A DNA stretch of 64,000 nt from Halobacteriales archaeon YIM A00010 (lineage in GTDB: Archaea > Halobacteriota > Halobacteria > Halobacteriales > Haloarculaceae): positions 682,001 through 746,000 of the forward strand of contig JAKCFJ010000003.1 of the NCBI GenBank assembly GCA_025041175.1, written 5' to 3'. A model generated the notes under the pieces. That model was not told where the DNA came from and did no database searches. It saw only the letters and a program-made list of their open reading frames with translations. The translations under genes and the position numbers were made by a program. Each line of letters opens with the position of its first letter. The first letter of the stretch is position 1. Shown here one piece after another: positions 18,006-27,803 of the stretch.

Positions 18006-18067
18006 GCATGGAATCAGCGTATCTGAACATGCATCAAACCTTGCCGTGAATCACTGTCACTCACACC

Positions 18068-19045
18068 CTATTCGTGACCAACGATGGGGACCGGTTCGTA
18101 CGGTTCTTCGAGGTACTCCATATCGCTGTCCGGGAGTGCGATATCGAGTGCTGCGACAGCATCTTCAAGGTGTTCGACGCTTGTTGTACCGACGATCGGC
18201 GCTGTCACCCAGTCTTTGTGAAGTAGCCACGCGAGTCCGATCTGTGCCATCGTCGCGTCGTACTCCTCAGCGAGTTCCTGAACGCGCTCGTTGATCTCGC
18301 GCCCACCGCCCGCAGCGTACGTCCCCTCGTCGGTGTACGAATCGGTCTCACTGCGCGTGGTCGTATCGAACTCTTCGTGCGGTCGTGTGAGATACCCCCG
18401 CGCAAGCGGCGACCACGGGATGACACCGACGTTCTCCCGTTGACAGAGCGGGAGCATCTCGCGTTCTTCCTCGCGGTATGTGAGATTGTAGTGGTCTTGC
18501 ATCGTCATGAACCGATCGAGTCCAAGCGCGTCGCTCGCGTGTAGTGCTTCTGCGAACTGGTAGGCGTACATCGAACTCGCGCCGAGATAGCGGACCTTCT
18601 CCTGACGCACCGCGTCGGCAAGCGCCCGCATTGTCGTCTCGATCGGCGTGTCTTCGTCCCAGCGATGAATCTGATAGAGATCGACCGTGTCCATGCCGAG
18701 TCGATCGAGGCTCGCAGCCAGTTCTTGCTCTATCGTTTTCCGCGAGAGACCGCCAGAATTGGGATCGCCCTCGCGCATCTGGTTGTACACCTTCGTCGCC
18801 ACCACCGACTCCTCGCGTCGGCCTTCGAGAGCGTCCCCAAGGATGCGCTCTGATTCACCTCTCGAGTAGATGTTTGCTGTATCAAAGAAGTTGATACCGA
18901 GATCGATCGCGCGCTCGATGATCGGCAACGCATCGTCCTCTTCGAGCACCCATTCGGACCAGTCTTTCGAACCGAAGCTCATGCAACCGAGACAGATCCG
19001 ACTCACTTCGATCCCAGTCTCACCAAGTGTTGTATACTCCATCAT
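18068..19045 (-). CDS. Aldo/keto reductase
   Basis: 325 aa. The start ATG 19045 is fixed by a GGAGG ribosome-binding site 5 nt upstream (GGGAGGAATA then ATGATG). It has the (beta/alpha)8 aldo/keto reductase pattern: TLGETGIEVSRICLG at the N-terminus, the catalytic Asp and Tyr in FFDTANIYSRGES, Lys in VVATKVY, His in LYQIHRWD, the Asn-type site before MTMQDHYNLTYR, and a C-terminal NADP-binding segment near APIVGTTSVEHLEDAV. It probably reduces or oxidises an aldose, diketone or keto-sugar with NADP(H). It is the third of three minus-strand redox genes framed by IS6 relics, but a 160-bp gap and its own RBS suggest a separate transcript. Confidence 0.93.
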   Translation of the reverse strand: MMEYTTLGETGIEVSRICLGCMSFGSKDWSEWVLEEDDALPIIERAIDLGINFFDTANIYSRGESERILGDALEGRREESVVATKVYNQMREGDPNSGGLSRKTIEQELAASLDRLGMDTVDLYQIHRWDEDTPIETTMRALADAVRQEKVRYLGASSMYAYQFAEALHASDALGLDRFMTMQDHYNLTYREEEREMLPLCQRENVGVIPWSPLARGYLTRPHEEFDTTTRSETDSYTDEGTYAAGGGREINERVQELAEEYDATMAQIGLAWLLHKDWVTAPIVGTTSVEHLEDAVAALDIALPDSDMEYLEEPYEPVPIVGHE

Positions 19046-19207
19046 TATTCCTCCCAAACTCCTGTTCGCTTGTCTATCCCTTAGATGTTCGCCAGGCAAC
19101 TCACACGGTCTGCACCCACGGTCACCAAACTATTTCCGTGCTCGCTGTTGAATCCGTTTTATTAACATCATAAAACGAACATCATACGCTTTTGAGGGTT
19201 GGATGCG

Positions 19208-20236
19208 CTATGGTTCGATTACCGCTCGAAAACGCGCCTCGCTCTCCATCATCCGCTCGTAAGCCTCACTAGCCCCCGCCAGCGAGTAGGTTTCGATTAT
19301 TGGTTCGATGTCTCGAAGGGCACTGAATTCGAGGGTGTCCTGGGAATCGCGCGCGTCGCCCGATGGCCACCCTGCGACCGACCGACGTCCCTGAACGAGC
19401 GGCTGGACCGAAACGGCGAGCGGTTCGTCGGGGATGCCGACTGCAAGCAGTTGGCCGTCGACGCCGAGACCACCCACGATGGACTCCATTGCTGGCGCGT
19501 TCGGGGCTGTCCCAAGGATGACCTGGGCTCCGCCCAACTCGGTGAGCGCCTCGCCGGGATCTGATGCCTCGCTATCGACGTAGTGGTCCGCGCCGAGATC
19601 GAATGCGAGATCCCGCTTTTCGGTTCCTCGCGAGACCGCTACGGTCTCGAAGCCTGCGGCGCGTGCGTACTGGAGGGCGAGATGACCCAGACCGCCAACA
19701 CCCTGAATGGCCACGAGATCGCCTGGCTTTGCGTCGCTGTTCCTGAGCGCGTTGTAGGTGGTGACGCCGGCACACATCAGCGGCGCGGCCGGAGCAGCGT
19801 CAAGACCGTCGGGCACGCTTGCGAGCGTTTCCTGGGGCGCGGTCAGGTATTCTGCGTAGCCACCGTCGTAGTCAAAGCCCGTCACCTGCCCATTCTCACA
19901 GTTGATGAACTTCCCCCGGCGACACGGCTCACACGTGAAACAGTGCCCACCGTGCCAGCCGATCCCGACGCGCTCGCCCTCATCCCACGTGTCGACGCGC
20001 TCGCCCACAGCGTCGATCCGGCCGACGACCTCGTGTCCCGGGATTCGGGGGTACTCGACGCCCGGCCACTGGCCTTGCTTGAGGAAGGCGTCGCTGTGGC
20101 AGACGCCGCAAGCGTCGACTGACACACGCACCTCCTCTGGACCGGGGACTGGCACATCGCGCTCGACAACCGCAAAGTCGCTGCCCGCCGCAGGAATCTG
20201 TACGGCTCGCATCTGATCGTTTGCAGTTTCACTCAT
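19208..20236 (-). CDS. Zinc-dependent alcohol dehydrogenase (medium-chain)
   Basis: 342 aa from ATG 20236. Catalytic zinc ligands are in CGVCHSDAF and the IPGHEVVGR His-Glu pair; structural zinc is held by four cysteines spaced C-x2-C-x2-C-x7-C in HCFTCEPCRRGKFINC. The Rossmann motif GVGGLGHLA is present. The overall layout is that of AdhA-type ethanol/aldehyde dehydrogenases using NAD(P)H. The start lies 25 bp after the stop of the aldehyde dehydrogenase at 20262-21635, so the two are likely cotranscribed and could take an alcohol to an acid via the aldehyde. Confidence 0.94.
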   Translation of the reverse strand: MSETANDQMRAVQIPAAGSDFAVVERDVPVPGPEEVRVSVDACGVCHSDAFLKQGQWPGVEYPRIPGHEVVGRIDAVGERVDTWDEGERVGIGWHGGHCFTCEPCRRGKFINCENGQVTGFDYDGGYAEYLTAPQETLASVPDGLDAAPAAPLMCAGVTTYNALRNSDAKPGDLVAIQGVGGLGHLALQYARAAGFETVAVSRGTEKRDLAFDLGADHYVDSEASDPGEALTELGGAQVILGTAPNAPAMESIVGGLGVDGQLLAVGIPDEPLAVSVQPLVQGRRSVAGWPSGDARDSQDTLEFSALRDIEPIIETYSLAGASEAYERMMESEARFRAVIEP

Positions 20237-20261
20237 GTCTGTTGTTTCGGGACGCAGTAGT

Positions 20262-21635
20262 TTATTCACCCGGCTGCTGGACCCACACCGTCTTTTTGTT
20301 CGTGAACTTGCGGATGCCGTGCCGCGAGAGTTCGCGGCCATAGCCCGAGTTCTTCACACCGCCGAAGGGGATCCGGGGATCGGATTTGACAAGTTGATTG
20401 ATGTACGTCATGCCGGCTTCGAGGTCACGGGCAACTGCCGTTCCTCGCTCTACATCTTCGGTCCAGACGGAGGCACCGAGACCGTAGTCAGTGTCGTTGG
20501 CGACCGCAATCGCCTCATCTTCATCCGTGACCTCGAAGACCGCAGCCGAGGGACCAAAGACTTCCTCACTGGCTGCTGCCGAATCGTGGGGCACGTCGGT
20601 GAGCACCGTCGGCGGATAGTAATATCCATCCCGGTCGAGCGGCTCGCCCCCGAGTTCGCAACTCGCGCCTGCGTCGATGGTTCGTTGCACTTGGTTGTGG
20701 AGGTCTTCCATGAGGTCCTCTCTAGCCTGCGGGCCGATGTCGGTATCGTCGTCGGTGGGGTCGCCAACGGTGAACGCGTCCATCTCTGAAAGGAATATAT
20801 CGAGGAACGCATCATAGACGTCCTCGTGGACAATGAAGCGCTTTGCCGCGATGCAGGACTGGCCGGAGTTCACCGTTCTGGCCTGGGCGGCGATTGTGGC
20901 CGTGGTTTCGAGGTCAGCGTCGTCGAGTACGACAAACGGGTCGTTCCCGCCGAGTTCGAGCACCGTTTTTTTGATTTCGCTGCCCGCGGTTTCGGCGACC
21001 GCCCGGCCCGCGCCTTCGCTGCCCGTGAGCGTTACAGCTTTGATCCGCTCGTCGCGGATGATGTCCTCGATCGGGTCCGAATGAATAATGAGCGACTGGA
21101 AGACTCCCTCGGGGAAGCCAGCCTCGTCGAAGACGGTTTCAACGGCTTTGGCGACACCGGGAACGTTCGACGCGTGTTTCAGGAGACCGACGTTGCCCGC
21201 TGCGAGGTTCGGCGCGGCGAAGCGAAAGACCTGCCACATCGGAAAGTTCCACGGCATGATTGCCAGCACTGGCCCAAGTGGTTCGTAGGAGACGAACGTG
21301 TTCGCTTGGGGTACGCTATCGATCACCTCATCCTGCACGAACTGATCGGCGCGCTCGGCGTAGTAATCACACGCCCACGCACACTTTTCAACTTCGGTGA
21401 CAGCGTCACCGATGGGTTTGCCCATCTCCATGGTCATGAGCTCCGCATACTCGTGTTTGTTCTCTCGGAGCACGTCGCCAGCCGCCCCGAGCAACTGCTG
21501 GCGATCACAGATGCGGCTCTCACTCCACTTTTCAAACGCCTCGGTGGCGCTGTCGAGTGCAGCATCAATATCCGCCTCGGTGTCGTCCTCGATAGGCTTG
21601 AGCGACTCGCCGGTGGCTGGATTCGTTCGGTCCAT
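20262..21635 (-). CDS. NAD(P)-dependent aldehyde dehydrogenase, succinate-semialdehyde type
   Basis: 457 aa from ATG 21635 (the frame is open further upstream, but MDRTNPATGE is the family N-terminus). Catalytic cysteine in NSGQSCIAAKRF (about residue 261), general base Glu in LELGGNDPF (about 228), cofactor-binding MPWNFPMWQVFR and LTGSEGAGR. The short N-terminus and sequence of the active-site block match the succinate-semialdehyde dehydrogenase subgroup, though that name does not prove the substrate. First gene of the aldehyde/alcohol dehydrogenase pair. Confidence 0.93.
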   Translation of the reverse strand: MDRTNPATGESLKPIEDDTEADIDAALDSATEAFEKWSESRICDRQQLLGAAGDVLRENKHEYAELMTMEMGKPIGDAVTEVEKCAWACDYYAERADQFVQDEVIDSVPQANTFVSYEPLGPVLAIMPWNFPMWQVFRFAAPNLAAGNVGLLKHASNVPGVAKAVETVFDEAGFPEGVFQSLIIHSDPIEDIIRDERIKAVTLTGSEGAGRAVAETAGSEIKKTVLELGGNDPFVVLDDADLETTATIAAQARTVNSGQSCIAAKRFIVHEDVYDAFLDIFLSEMDAFTVGDPTDDDTDIGPQAREDLMEDLHNQVQRTIDAGASCELGGEPLDRDGYYYPPTVLTDVPHDSAAASEEVFGPSAAVFEVTDEDEAIAVANDTDYGLGASVWTEDVERGTAVARDLEAGMTYINQLVKSDPRIPFGGVKNSGYGRELSRHGIRKFTNKKTVWVQQPGE

Positions 21636-21889
21636 GGATGCTGTCACGGCGGTGAGCCAATTGTCACTTTGGCCTGTATTCGTCTGCTCTGAGTGGGGTG
21701 GATCTACTGTTTTGCCGTAGCGTCTCACACCTCGCTTCCAGCGAGCGAGTACGTGAGCCGATGTCAGCGGACGCCGCTTTTTGACGAGATTGATGCGGAT
21801 GTCGTGGAGGAGAAACAACACTACAACTGTTTATGAAGATCTATCTTTCTATAATATCATTTTTTAATACTACTATTATTTCATATATT

Positions 21890-22460
21890 AGTGTTTAGCG
21901 CGCTCGTTCCACGGTTCACAGCCGGAATCACAACGCCAAGCGACAGCCCGAAGATGGTCGAAGACCGAACGTTGTGGTTGACGAACAGTGATTCGGCTCA
22001 ATGGTGGGCAGTAGTGGCTGTACGCGGTCACCAAAACGCGAAGCGTTCGGTTGGCACGCAAGACCAAAGCTCTCGTGAACGTCACCAGAACTCTCCGAGT
22101 TCTGGCTGGCTCATCAGACCAAAGGTCTGATGAACGCTATCGATCCTGAAACGAACAAATTGCTCCATACAACGCTTGTGCCGGCACGAAACACCGTGAT
22201 TGCGCAGAAATTCGTTGCAGAACCCCGAGAAGCACATCATCTCCCGTAGCTCTCCTCGATAGCGCGCGAAATCACGCCGAAACGCAGGTCGATGTCGCAA
22301 TCTCCACTCCGGTATGAACGCCATAGAAATCAGAACAGTGTCGACATATCTTTTATTAGATGGAATAACGAACAAATTTGTTCTCAAACTATTTCAGCAA
22401 CGCCGATAAAGAAACTGCTGACAAGTGGTTATTCATTATCACTCACTACGCACAAGGTCC
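21890..22460 (+). pseudogene. IS6-family (ISH15-like) transposase relic 2
   Basis: Pieces in shifting plus-strand frames read RARSTVHSRNHNAKRQPEDG, VVVDE, TVIRLNGGQ and WLYAV, DPETNKLLHTTL, ARNTVIAQKFVAE and near the end YRTNLFSNYFSNADKETADKW, a colinear but frameshifted IS6-type transposase. Segment 21953-21986 is nearly identical to 17702-17735 and the terminal block to the end of relic 1. It has the same orientation as relic 1. The remaining spacer to 22703 contains only short frames I do not recognise. Confidence 0.65.
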
Positions 22461-22703
22461 CGTGCAGTTACAGTGTCGGACGTATCTGTTGAAAGATAGC
22501 ACTCGTGGACGCGTGGGATCCGATCCATCCCTGTCGAGTTCACGCTGACGGGCCTGTCATAACGTACGTCCGGCACTATACACGCATCGGCTGCGTACTC
22601 TCCAGCGCTCGGAACGCGATTTCGATGTCACAGCACTCGTCCACGGTTGCAAGCACACTAAGGCTACACTGATTACTGCGAAGAGCACTTTGATTGTACT
22701 GAT

Positions 22704-24206
22704 ATGGCACAACATCACGCATCTTCGTTCTCTATCGACGCCGAGTGGAACGCGCTGTACATCGACGGGGCGTGGGTTGACTCCGACAGCAACGATACTA
22801 TCGCAGTCACGGATCCATCGACCCGAGAGACCGTTGCACACGTCCCGTCCGCGGTCGAAAGCGACGTTGATGCGGCCTACGACGCGGCGTCGGCCGCCCA
22901 GCCCGAGTGGGCGGCCACCCCACCTGCTCGACGGGAACAGGTGAGCCGCGAGTTTCTACAGATCCTTCAGGAGCACAGCGAGGAGATCGTCGAACTGCTC
23001 GAGACCGAAGCTGGCGGCTCGCGGATCATGGGTGAAACGTCCATCCGGATCGCCTCGGATCACGCTAGCGAGGCGTCGTCGTATCCCCGCCGAATGAATG
23101 GTGAACACAGAGATTCGAACATACAAGGGAAAGAGAATGTCGTTCAGCGGGGACCAAAGGGAGTCGTCACCGTGATCTCCCCGTGGAACTTCCCGCTGAA
23201 CCTTTCGATGCGGGCCATCGCGCCCGCTATCGCAACGGGGAACACGGTCGTCGTGAAGCCAGCAACGAATACGCCGATCACCGGTGGATTGCTGTTCGCA
23301 AAACTGTTCGAGGAAATGGAACTTCCCGATGGCGTCCTCAACGTCGTCACCGGCCACGGTTCAGAGATCGGGGATCGGGTTGCGGGCCATCCCGAGAGCG
23401 ACGTGGTTACGTTCACAGGATCGACAGCAGTCGGACGTGGAGTAGCCGCCACCGCCGCAGATAACCTCGCCGTTCCAGTGATGGAACTGGGCGGCAACAA
23501 CGCCCACATCGTCACGGCCGACGCCGATCTCGACGCAGCGGTTGACGCGGCTGTCTTTGGATCGTTCGTCCATCAGGGGCAGGTCTGCATCTCGATAAAC
23601 CGCCACGTCGTCCACGATGCTGTCTATGAGGAGTACGTCAGCCGTCTCGTCGAGCGTGCGGAATCACTGCCAGTCGGGAGCGCCCACGACTCGGAGACCG
23701 TGGTCGGCCCGATCATCGACGAGTCCCAACGCGATGAGATGCTGGAGTACGTTGACGAGTCGATTGAAGCGGGTGCGACGCTAGAGACCGGCGGCGATAC
23801 GTTCGATATCGACGGTATCGATGACTCGCTCGTCGTAGAGCCGACCGTGTTGTCCGAGGTGACGAACGATATGAGCGCAGCCTGCAACGAGCACTTCGGT
23901 CCTATCGCACCGGTCATTGCATTCTCGGATGTCGCTGAAGCCGTATCGATCGCCAACGACACGGAGTTTGGACTGGCCGGCTCCGTTCATGCGGGAGACG
24001 TGGCGGCTGGAAAGACGATCGCCGAGCGCATGGACACGGGCCACGTTCACGTTAACGATCAGCCGATCAACGACGAGGCACACGTCCCGTTCAGCGGCAT
24101 CAACGCGTCCGGAATGGGTGGATTCAACAGCGAGACGATCCTCGAGGAGGTTACCGAAACGAAATGGATCTCGCTACAGCACGAACCGCGCGAGTTCCCC
24201 TTCTGA
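22704..24206 (+). CDS. Aldehyde dehydrogenase, benzaldehyde/vanillin type
   Basis: 500 aa. Catalytic cysteine in HQGQVCISINR (about residue 295), glutamate in MELGGNN (about 260), SPWNFPLNLSMRA and FTGSTAVGR for cofactor and active-site geometry, and a C-terminal GGFNSETILEEVTETKWIS. The ISINRHVVH region and PRRMNGEH near residue 130 place it near benzaldehyde- or salicylaldehyde-type members rather than succinate-semialdehyde ones. It stands alone on the plus strand next to IS6 relic 2 and converges on the GH115 gene, so it may be an independent detoxification enzyme. Confidence 0.93.
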   Translation: MAQHHASSFSIDAEWNALYIDGAWVDSDSNDTIAVTDPSTRETVAHVPSAVESDVDAAYDAASAAQPEWAATPPARREQVSREFLQILQEHSEEIVELLETEAGGSRIMGETSIRIASDHASEASSYPRRMNGEHRDSNIQGKENVVQRGPKGVVTVISPWNFPLNLSMRAIAPAIATGNTVVVKPATNTPITGGLLFAKLFEEMELPDGVLNVVTGHGSEIGDRVAGHPESDVVTFTGSTAVGRGVAATAADNLAVPVMELGGNNAHIVTADADLDAAVDAAVFGSFVHQGQVCISINRHVVHDAVYEEYVSRLVERAESLPVGSAHDSETVVGPIIDESQRDEMLEYVDESIEAGATLETGGDTFDIDGIDDSLVVEPTVLSEVTNDMSAACNEHFGPIAPVIAFSDVAEAVSIANDTEFGLAGSVHAGDVAAGKTIAERMDTGHVHVNDQPINDEAHVPFSGINASGMGGFNSETILEEVTETKWISLQHEPREFPF

Positions 24207-24375
24207 TGCTGTCGGTCATGGTCCGTCGACCACGCAGTCGCCCGTTCACCACGCGTCCCATCTCCGCGACACAGACCACCGTAGACTCCACGTACGTATG
24301 ACCGACAGTATGAGACGTGATCGCCAGACGATTCGTCGCGGAAACGGAGACTGCAACCATAAGAGACGGCGTCGA

Positions 24376-27219
24376 TCACGTTTCGAGAGCGGATTCTCGC
24401 GGGCCGAGGTACGTCTCCCGGTCACGGTCGGCGTAGACGACGATCCGGTCCACGATGAGACCTGGATCCAATGCTCGGAGTTGCAGGGTGTGAGTCCCCG
24501 GGGTCTCGATCCCGTGGGTCGTCGTCGCTAGTGCGGCTCCACGGAGGACGTTCCGTTGCCACTGGGAATCGTGTTCCCCGCCGTCGGGATCGATCGAAAC
24601 GACCGATCTCTCGCCGCCGTCGATGGAGACGGCGTACCGTAGATCCCGCCGTTCGTTGAGGGCTTGGGTCGGGATGCACTGCACTTCGACATCGACCGGT
24701 CCGGTCGTGGACAGTTCGATGTCGTACTCCAACAGCGGGGTGGCGTCGCTTCCTGGAGCGTGGCTCGGAAACGTCGACGGCTCCACGGCGATGGTCGACC
24801 CCGAAACGCGTCCCGGTACGTCACACCGGCTCCAGGTGCTCGAATCGCCGTCGTGGACCCTGCTGTAGTGCTCCGCCTCGACTGCGACGGCTCCGTTCGT
24901 CTCGAGGAAGTCACCGCGAGGTCCGCTCGATGGCGGGACCGTCTCGACGCGAACAGTCTTTTCGACGCCGCCGCCTTCGATCGTCACCGTACCTGTTGCG
25001 CGCCGCGGGGCGGCGTCCCACTCTATCCCGATCCACAATCGTCGTTCTCCACCGACGGTTCCCTCGGTGGCATCGAGGTCGATCCACTCGTGATCGGTCG
25101 TCGCGGACCATTCGACCGAGTCGTCGCCGCGGGTGAAAATATCGATGAAGCGTTCGGGATCGGTGTCCGGATCGAACGCTGGTAACGACGGCGGCGTGCT
25201 CTCGTGCCTGCGAACCGGTGCCCGATGACCCTCCGCCACAACGCCGAGTGCAGCACCCTTCTGTGGCGTCACACTCCCCGTCGCGGGAGCGTCGAACACG
25301 GGCAGCTCTCGTGGCTGATGCGACATCATCCCGGCCCACTTGCCGTCACACAGCTCCTCGTTGTAGTACCGCGTCTCGGACTCGATCCGGCGGTGGGCGC
25401 GCTCGGCCAGTTCGGCGTAGCGGTTCGCTGTCGTGCGGCCTTGTCCGGCGTACAGCCGGCTGCGAGCCGCGTGAAGGTGCTTTTTCGTCATCGATGCAGC
25501 GCAGCGCACCTGATACAGCACCAGCTGATAGAAGCCCGGTCGCCGCTCCGGCGGGAGAGTTTCGTAGACTGACTCCGCCCGCTCGAGGAGGCGTTCGAAC
25601 GCGTCGACCCGTCGGCGCGCTTCGTCGCCCTCCTGAACGAAACTGAACGCCGGCTCGTCCGGAGCGGTGTCCGGATACACCGTCGACCAGCCCATGTGTT
25701 CGGGCTTGCGCGCGAGCGACAGCCGGTAGTACTCGTCGAGGATCTTGGCGACGTCGTCGGCACGAGCCGCTCCGAACTCGCGGTCGGCCCAGTTGCGCAG
25801 CCACTCGGTGCTTGAGACGGATCGGGTGGTCTCGACGTCCCACGCGAGATCGAGAGCGAACTCCAGCTCCGTTTCGGTCGGCTTGATATCGCCGACGTTT
25901 ATCACCCAGTAGTCGCGAACACCCGCGTCGTACGCTTTCACCAGTTCGGTCCGGACGAGACCGAGAGGGATGCTCGACAACCAGAGATAATCGTGGGGAC
26001 GGCCCCAGTATGAAAGGTGATAGTACATCCCTGAACCGCCCTCGCGGCTCCGCTCGGCGCCGGTCGGAAGCTCTCGAACGTAGCCGTGGTTGTCGTCGGG
26101 CCACAGTAGACAGACGTCCTCAGGAACGTCGAGACCCCCGCGATACACGTCGAGGACCTCCTTGTACGGACAGAACACCTGGGGTATCTCCTCGACGGGC
26201 CGGTCGTGGGCCTCGTCCAACAGTCGCCGCTGATCGTCGATCACTTGCTGGAGCAACTCGGCCGTCTCCGCTCGGGAATCTCCGCCAGCCATTCCGGAGT
26301 CGTGGATCCCACGCATTCCGAGGGTGAAGACGTTCTCGTGGTCCGCCACGGCTTCGACGCGCGAGCGCCAGTACGTCAGTATCCGCTCGCGGCTCGTCGC
26401 ATAGTTCCACTCGCTGGGGGAGCCCTCCCATTCGTCGACGTTGTTTCTGTGCAGCGGTTCGCAGTGTGACGTACCCACGATGATCGCGTACGCCTCGGCG
26501 ACCTCCGGGTTCCCGGGATACCGGTAGAACGCCTTCGTACCGGGATGCATCGCCGGCCAGATGGTGTTCGCCTTGAGGCGCAACAGTAACTCGAAAATCC
26601 GAGCGTAGGTCGTCGGCCCGATCCCGGGTCGATCGTCGGCCTCATCCGGAGCGAACGTCTCCGACGCCCATGGTCGTAATCCGAAATCCTCGTCGTTGAG
26701 GAAGATCCCTCGATGGGTCACCGAGGGAGGCCCGAAGCTGTGCGTTCCCGACTCCACGAAGATCCTATCGCGCTCCGCAACCGTAACGTCTGCCCACCAG
26801 TACCACGGCGAGACGCCGATCCGCTCCGACAGCTCGTACGCCCCGTAGGCCGTCCCGCGGCGATCGCTCCCCGCGATCAGTACGCACGACTCGACGTCCG
26901 GAAGCGGTCGCTTGATCGTCTCGATGACGAAACTCTCCCGCTCGTCCGTCAGCGTCGCGGCGTCGACGTCGCTCGCCTGCAGGCACCGCTCGATCCCCTC
27001 GGAGCGACCGATCGTCCCGACGATCACGGCGGTCTCGGAGAGCTCATCTATCGAACCGGTAACCGTGGGACTGCGTCCGGTTACACGCTCGATATCGTCG
27101 CCAACGTCGGTCGCCGCAATGTTCGCGACCTCGTGATCGTCCCCGCCGACGTAAATGTCGGCGAGCGCGTTCCCAGACACGATCGGAACATCGCCGTCCG
27201 ACGGTTTGTCGGTTATCAT
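24376..27219 (-). CDS. Glycoside hydrolase family 115 (xylan alpha-1,2-glucuronidase)
   Basis: 947 aa from ATG 27219. ATG 27366 would add 49 residues unlike the family; MITDKPSDGDVPIV fits the GH115 start. Recognised from THRGIFLNDEDFGLRPW, LKANTIWPAMHPGTKAF, YAIIVGTSHCEP, NEWEGSPSEWNY-like text after HRNNVDEWE, FTLGMRGIHDSGM, WPDDNHGYVRELP and the YHLSYWGRPHDYLWL block. An N-terminal alpha/beta domain (1-130), the catalytic barrel (about 150-480), a helical domain and a C-terminal beta-sandwich follow the family order. GH115 removes 4-O-methyl-glucuronic acid from internal xylose of xylan. No signal peptide, so it probably acts in the cytosol on imported oligosaccharides delivered by the importer at 27804-33862. 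Confidence 0.93.
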   Translation of the reverse strand: MITDKPSDGDVPIVSGNALADIYVGGDDHEVANIAATDVGDDIERVTGRSPTVTGSIDELSETAVIVGTIGRSEGIERCLQASDVDAATLTDERESFVIETIKRPLPDVESCVLIAGSDRRGTAYGAYELSERIGVSPWYWWADVTVAERDRIFVESGTHSFGPPSVTHRGIFLNDEDFGLRPWASETFAPDEADDRPGIGPTTYARIFELLLRLKANTIWPAMHPGTKAFYRYPGNPEVAEAYAIIVGTSHCEPLHRNNVDEWEGSPSEWNYATSRERILTYWRSRVEAVADHENVFTLGMRGIHDSGMAGGDSRAETAELLQQVIDDQRRLLDEAHDRPVEEIPQVFCPYKEVLDVYRGGLDVPEDVCLLWPDDNHGYVRELPTGAERSREGGSGMYYHLSYWGRPHDYLWLSSIPLGLVRTELVKAYDAGVRDYWVINVGDIKPTETELEFALDLAWDVETTRSVSSTEWLRNWADREFGAARADDVAKILDEYYRLSLARKPEHMGWSTVYPDTAPDEPAFSFVQEGDEARRRVDAFERLLERAESVYETLPPERRPGFYQLVLYQVRCAASMTKKHLHAARSRLYAGQGRTTANRYAELAERAHRRIESETRYYNEELCDGKWAGMMSHQPRELPVFDAPATGSVTPQKGAALGVVAEGHRAPVRRHESTPPSLPAFDPDTDPERFIDIFTRGDDSVEWSATTDHEWIDLDATEGTVGGERRLWIGIEWDAAPRRATGTVTIEGGGVEKTVRVETVPPSSGPRGDFLETNGAVAVEAEHYSRVHDGDSSTWSRCDVPGRVSGSTIAVEPSTFPSHAPGSDATPLLEYDIELSTTGPVDVEVQCIPTQALNERRDLRYAVSIDGGERSVVSIDPDGGEHDSQWQRNVLRGAALATTTHGIETPGTHTLQLRALDPGLIVDRIVVYADRDRETYLGPRESALET

Positions 27220-27390
27220 AGCGATTGGTTCGGTGTTCGAAACGGACCGGTAAAAAAGGTCACGAGTTCCAAGCGCCGCTGTTCGACGGTGTGGGTTCGT
27301 TGGCGAGCCCCGATCAGCATCGCTCCACCAGTGATCCGCGTGGTTTAACACAGTAACCTTTGTCATGGACGGGCATGAACTACGGACACA

Positions 27391-27615
27391 ATGTCAGAAG
27401 AGACGTTCAGTGACGTGCTTTGTGGGTTTCGTCACCAATTCCACCTCCTATTTATGGTTTCGGTGCTGTCGTTAGTCATCCTAGGAACTGCGCTGACGCT
27501 CATCGAGAGCGGAACTGGCACGTACGTTATCACGGTGCTACAACTCGTAACGTTCGTCGTGGTCGGTTCGTTCTCGCTTGGGATGATGATTCTTTGTGCG
27601 CGGAAGAACGAGTGA
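27391..27615 (+). CDS. Small two-helix membrane protein, unknown
   Basis: 74 aa with two hydrophobic segments (about 17-38 and 45-68), an N-terminal soluble part and a basic C-terminal end (CARKNE). No family recognised. It is divergent from GH115 and precedes the importer; codon use and composition look genuine. Function unknown. Confidence 0.6.
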   Translation: MSEETFSDVLCGFRHQFHLLFMVSVLSLVILGTALTLIESGTGTYVITVLQLVTFVVVGSFSLGMMILCARKNE

Positions 27616-27773
27616 TCACACGTCGCACTACACTGCTCGAGCCGAAGCTCATCTCGGCGTATCGCAGTGTAGTATCTGTACGCCCCGACCCGGTGCCGTT
27701 ATCACCGACGGGTGTGTAAAGACCGCCCGGAAATACGTCATTATATTGTATAGAACACCATACTCGTCCGAAA

Positions 27774-27781
27774 AATACATA
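27774..27781 (+). promoter_or_regulatory. TATA-like box of the oligopeptide/oligosaccharide-type importer operon
   Basis: AAATACATAA is centred about 27 nt before GTG 27804. It suggests a leaderless start at the GTG; ATG 27813 would then have a 9-nt leader. Confidence 0.45.
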
Positions 27782-27803
27782 AGGATGGCTCATATGGATC
27801 TCC

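Noticed and set aside
22470-22480. Partial match to the MITE terminus (GTGTCGGACG)
   Set aside because: Only a short match, with no partner inverted repeat at about 100 bp and no internal block.
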